Source of the DNA: an uncultured Oscillospiraceae bacterium
GTDB taxonomy: Bacteria; Bacillota; Clostridia; Oscillospirales; Acutalibacteraceae
Assembly: GCA_900539425.1 (NCBI GenBank)
Contig: UQBX01000010.1
Coordinates: forward strand, 3,377 to 67,376
Reading direction: 5' to 3'
Length of the DNA stretch: 64,000 bases
Each line of letters begins with the position of its first letter. Positions within the stretch are counted from its first letter, which is position 1. Made by a program: the position numbers and the translations under genes. The notes beneath the pieces are model-generated. The model saw only the letters and a list, made by a program, of their open reading frames with translations, did not search any database and had not been told where the DNA came from. Shown piece after piece: positions 62,978 to 64,000 of this stretch.

Positions 62978-63004
62978 AACAAAGTGAAATTAGGAGGAAT
63001 GATT

Positions 63005-63982
63005 ATGGCACCCAGAAAAGGCAATATGATGACAGTCAGAAATGATGTCAAGGTGCTTGATGCAACTATCAGGGACGGAGGTCTCTGTAACAATTTTGAA
63101 TTTACAGATGAGTTTGTAACGGAGCTTTATAAAACCAATATCAAAAGCGGCGTTGATTATATGGAATTTGGCTATCGTGCGTCCAAAAATATGTTCAATC
63201 CGGAGGAATTCGGTAAATGGAAATTCTGCGACGAGGAAGATATCAGAAAAATAGTGGGTGATAATATCTCCGATATGAAAATATCCGTTATGGCAGATGT
63301 GGGCAGGTGCGATTTTAAAACCGATTTCGTTCCAAAGAGCGAATCTGTTATAGATATGGTTCGTGTTGCGTGCTATATCCACCAGATACCCGCCGCTGTT
63401 GAAATGGTGGAGTATTTTCATGATTTGGGATACGAAACTACTTGTAATATTATGGCGGTCAGTCAGGCAAATTCAGATCAGATTGCTGAAGCTCTTGATA
63501 TGCTCGGCAATTCAAGCGTTGATGTTATTTACCTCGTTGATTCTTACGGCTCATTATATCCCGAAACAGCGGAAGAGCTTGCAAAGAAATATCTTGAAGT
63601 AGGTGAAAAATACGGCAAAGCAATCGGTTTTCATGCTCATAACAATCAAAACCTTGCTTTCGCCAACACCATTGAAACAATGTCATACGGTGTTTCATAT
63701 CTTGACGCTACTGCTATGGGCATGGGCAGAGGAGCAGGTAACTGCGCAATGGAACTTTTGCTTGGCTTCCTCAAGAATCCTAAATATAATTTATACAGCC
63801 TTCTTACTTTTATTGAAAAATACATGGTTCCTCTTAAAGAAAGCGGCATACAGTGGGGATATGATATACAGTATATGCTCACCGGTCAGCTCAACAGACA
63901 TCCAAGGGAGGCTATGGCGTTTACCGCTGAAAACCGCGGTGATTACTGTGAATTTTACAAGGCTCTGCTTGAAAATTTCTAA
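63005..63982 (+). CDS. Aldolase catalytic domain protein (HMGL/DRE-TIM type)
   Basis: The ATG at 63005 follows AGGAGG by seven bases; a longer frame from 62984 lacks this. The 325-residue product has VLDATIRDGGLCNN with the DRE-TIM Asp/Arg pair near residues 17-22 and the metal-binding HAHNNQNLAFANT near 212. This family includes isopropylmalate synthase and 4-hydroxy-2-oxovalerate aldolase; this single-domain type often sits in sugar-nucleotide or secondary metabolism loci. Substrate is unknown. It has its own promoter after serCA. Confidence 0.8.
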   Translation: MAPRKGNMMTVRNDVKVLDATIRDGGLCNNFEFTDEFVTELYKTNIKSGVDYMEFGYRASKNMFNPEEFGKWKFCDEEDIRKIVGDNISDMKISVMADVGRCDFKTDFVPKSESVIDMVRVACYIHQIPAAVEMVEYFHDLGYETTCNIMAVSQANSDQIAEALDMLGNSSVDVIYLVDSYGSLYPETAEELAKKYLEVGEKYGKAIGFHAHNNQNLAFANTIETMSYGVSYLDATAMGMGRGAGNCAMELLLGFLKNPKYNLYSLLTFIEKYMVPLKESGIQWGYDIQYMLTGQLNRHPREAMAFTAENRGDYCEFYKALLENF

Positions 63983-64000
63983 TTATGTGTTTGAACGGCG

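Overview
The window looks like a chromosomal segment of a strictly anaerobic, low-to-moderate GC Clostridia member, probably a gut Oscillospiraceae/Ruminococcaceae-type commensal. Pointers are an anaerobic ribonucleotide reductase (nrdD/nrdG), split transketolase subunits, a class B sortase with an SPDTG substrate, strong AGGAGG ribosome sites and frequent TTG/GTG starts. This placement is inference from gene content only.

Layout. (1) 1-12.3 kb, minus strand: one tightly packed glycan-use operon running from a ROK regulator through a GPH-type sugar symporter, a GH18-like lipoprotein, two exported calcineurin-like metallophosphoesterases, a GH36 alpha-galactosidase and two (alpha/alpha)6-type glycosidases to a GH2 beta-galactosidase cut by the left edge. 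A divergent exported DUF4838 protein (12.7-14.7 kb) shares the control region. (2) 14.8-25.8 kb: an accessory, decaying region. It holds tandem membrane PH-like proteins with a degraded duplicate, a fragment of an RHS core, an AgrC/AgrA-like two-component pair, a SUKH-like gene, and a DUF4417-RNase toxin pseudogene followed by an intact barstar-like immunity gene. The last pair lies between a partial 3' copy of tRNA-Arg and the intact tRNA-Arg(ACG), which suggests a small island inserted at that tRNA. A 93-bp structured repeat occurs at both ends of this island, and one copy splits the T-loop of the partial tRNA. (3) 25.9-35.8 kb: a C_GCAxxG_C_C protein, a zinc-ribbon membrane protein, a lipoprotein, a large membrane protein, rsmA and a heterodimeric ABC exporter. 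(4) 36-43.6 kb: SPDTG surface protein, sortase B, LCP ligase, split transketolase, then an operon of two GtrA-like proteins, a Cof-type HAD phosphatase and an MBL-fold hydrolase. (5) 43.7-49.2 kb: nrdDG behind tandem candidate NrdR boxes, a TPP riboswitch with thiT, and a GH5 enzyme. (6) 49.3-59.3 kb: GGGtGRT/Fe-S scaffold pair, PqqD-like and DAPG-hydrolase-like genes, a trans-aconitate methyltransferase-like gene, a PI-PLC gene broken by one nonsense codon, a PHP hydrolase, and an argS operon with DUF1934 and radical SAM genes. (7) 59.5-64 kb: a hypothetical gene, serC-serA, and an aldolase-domain protein.

The most unusual content is the toxin/immunity graveyard at 14.8-25.8 kb: remnants of two toxin types (RHS and DUF4417-RNase), several surviving immunity-like genes without toxins, and a tRNA-linked structured repeat.
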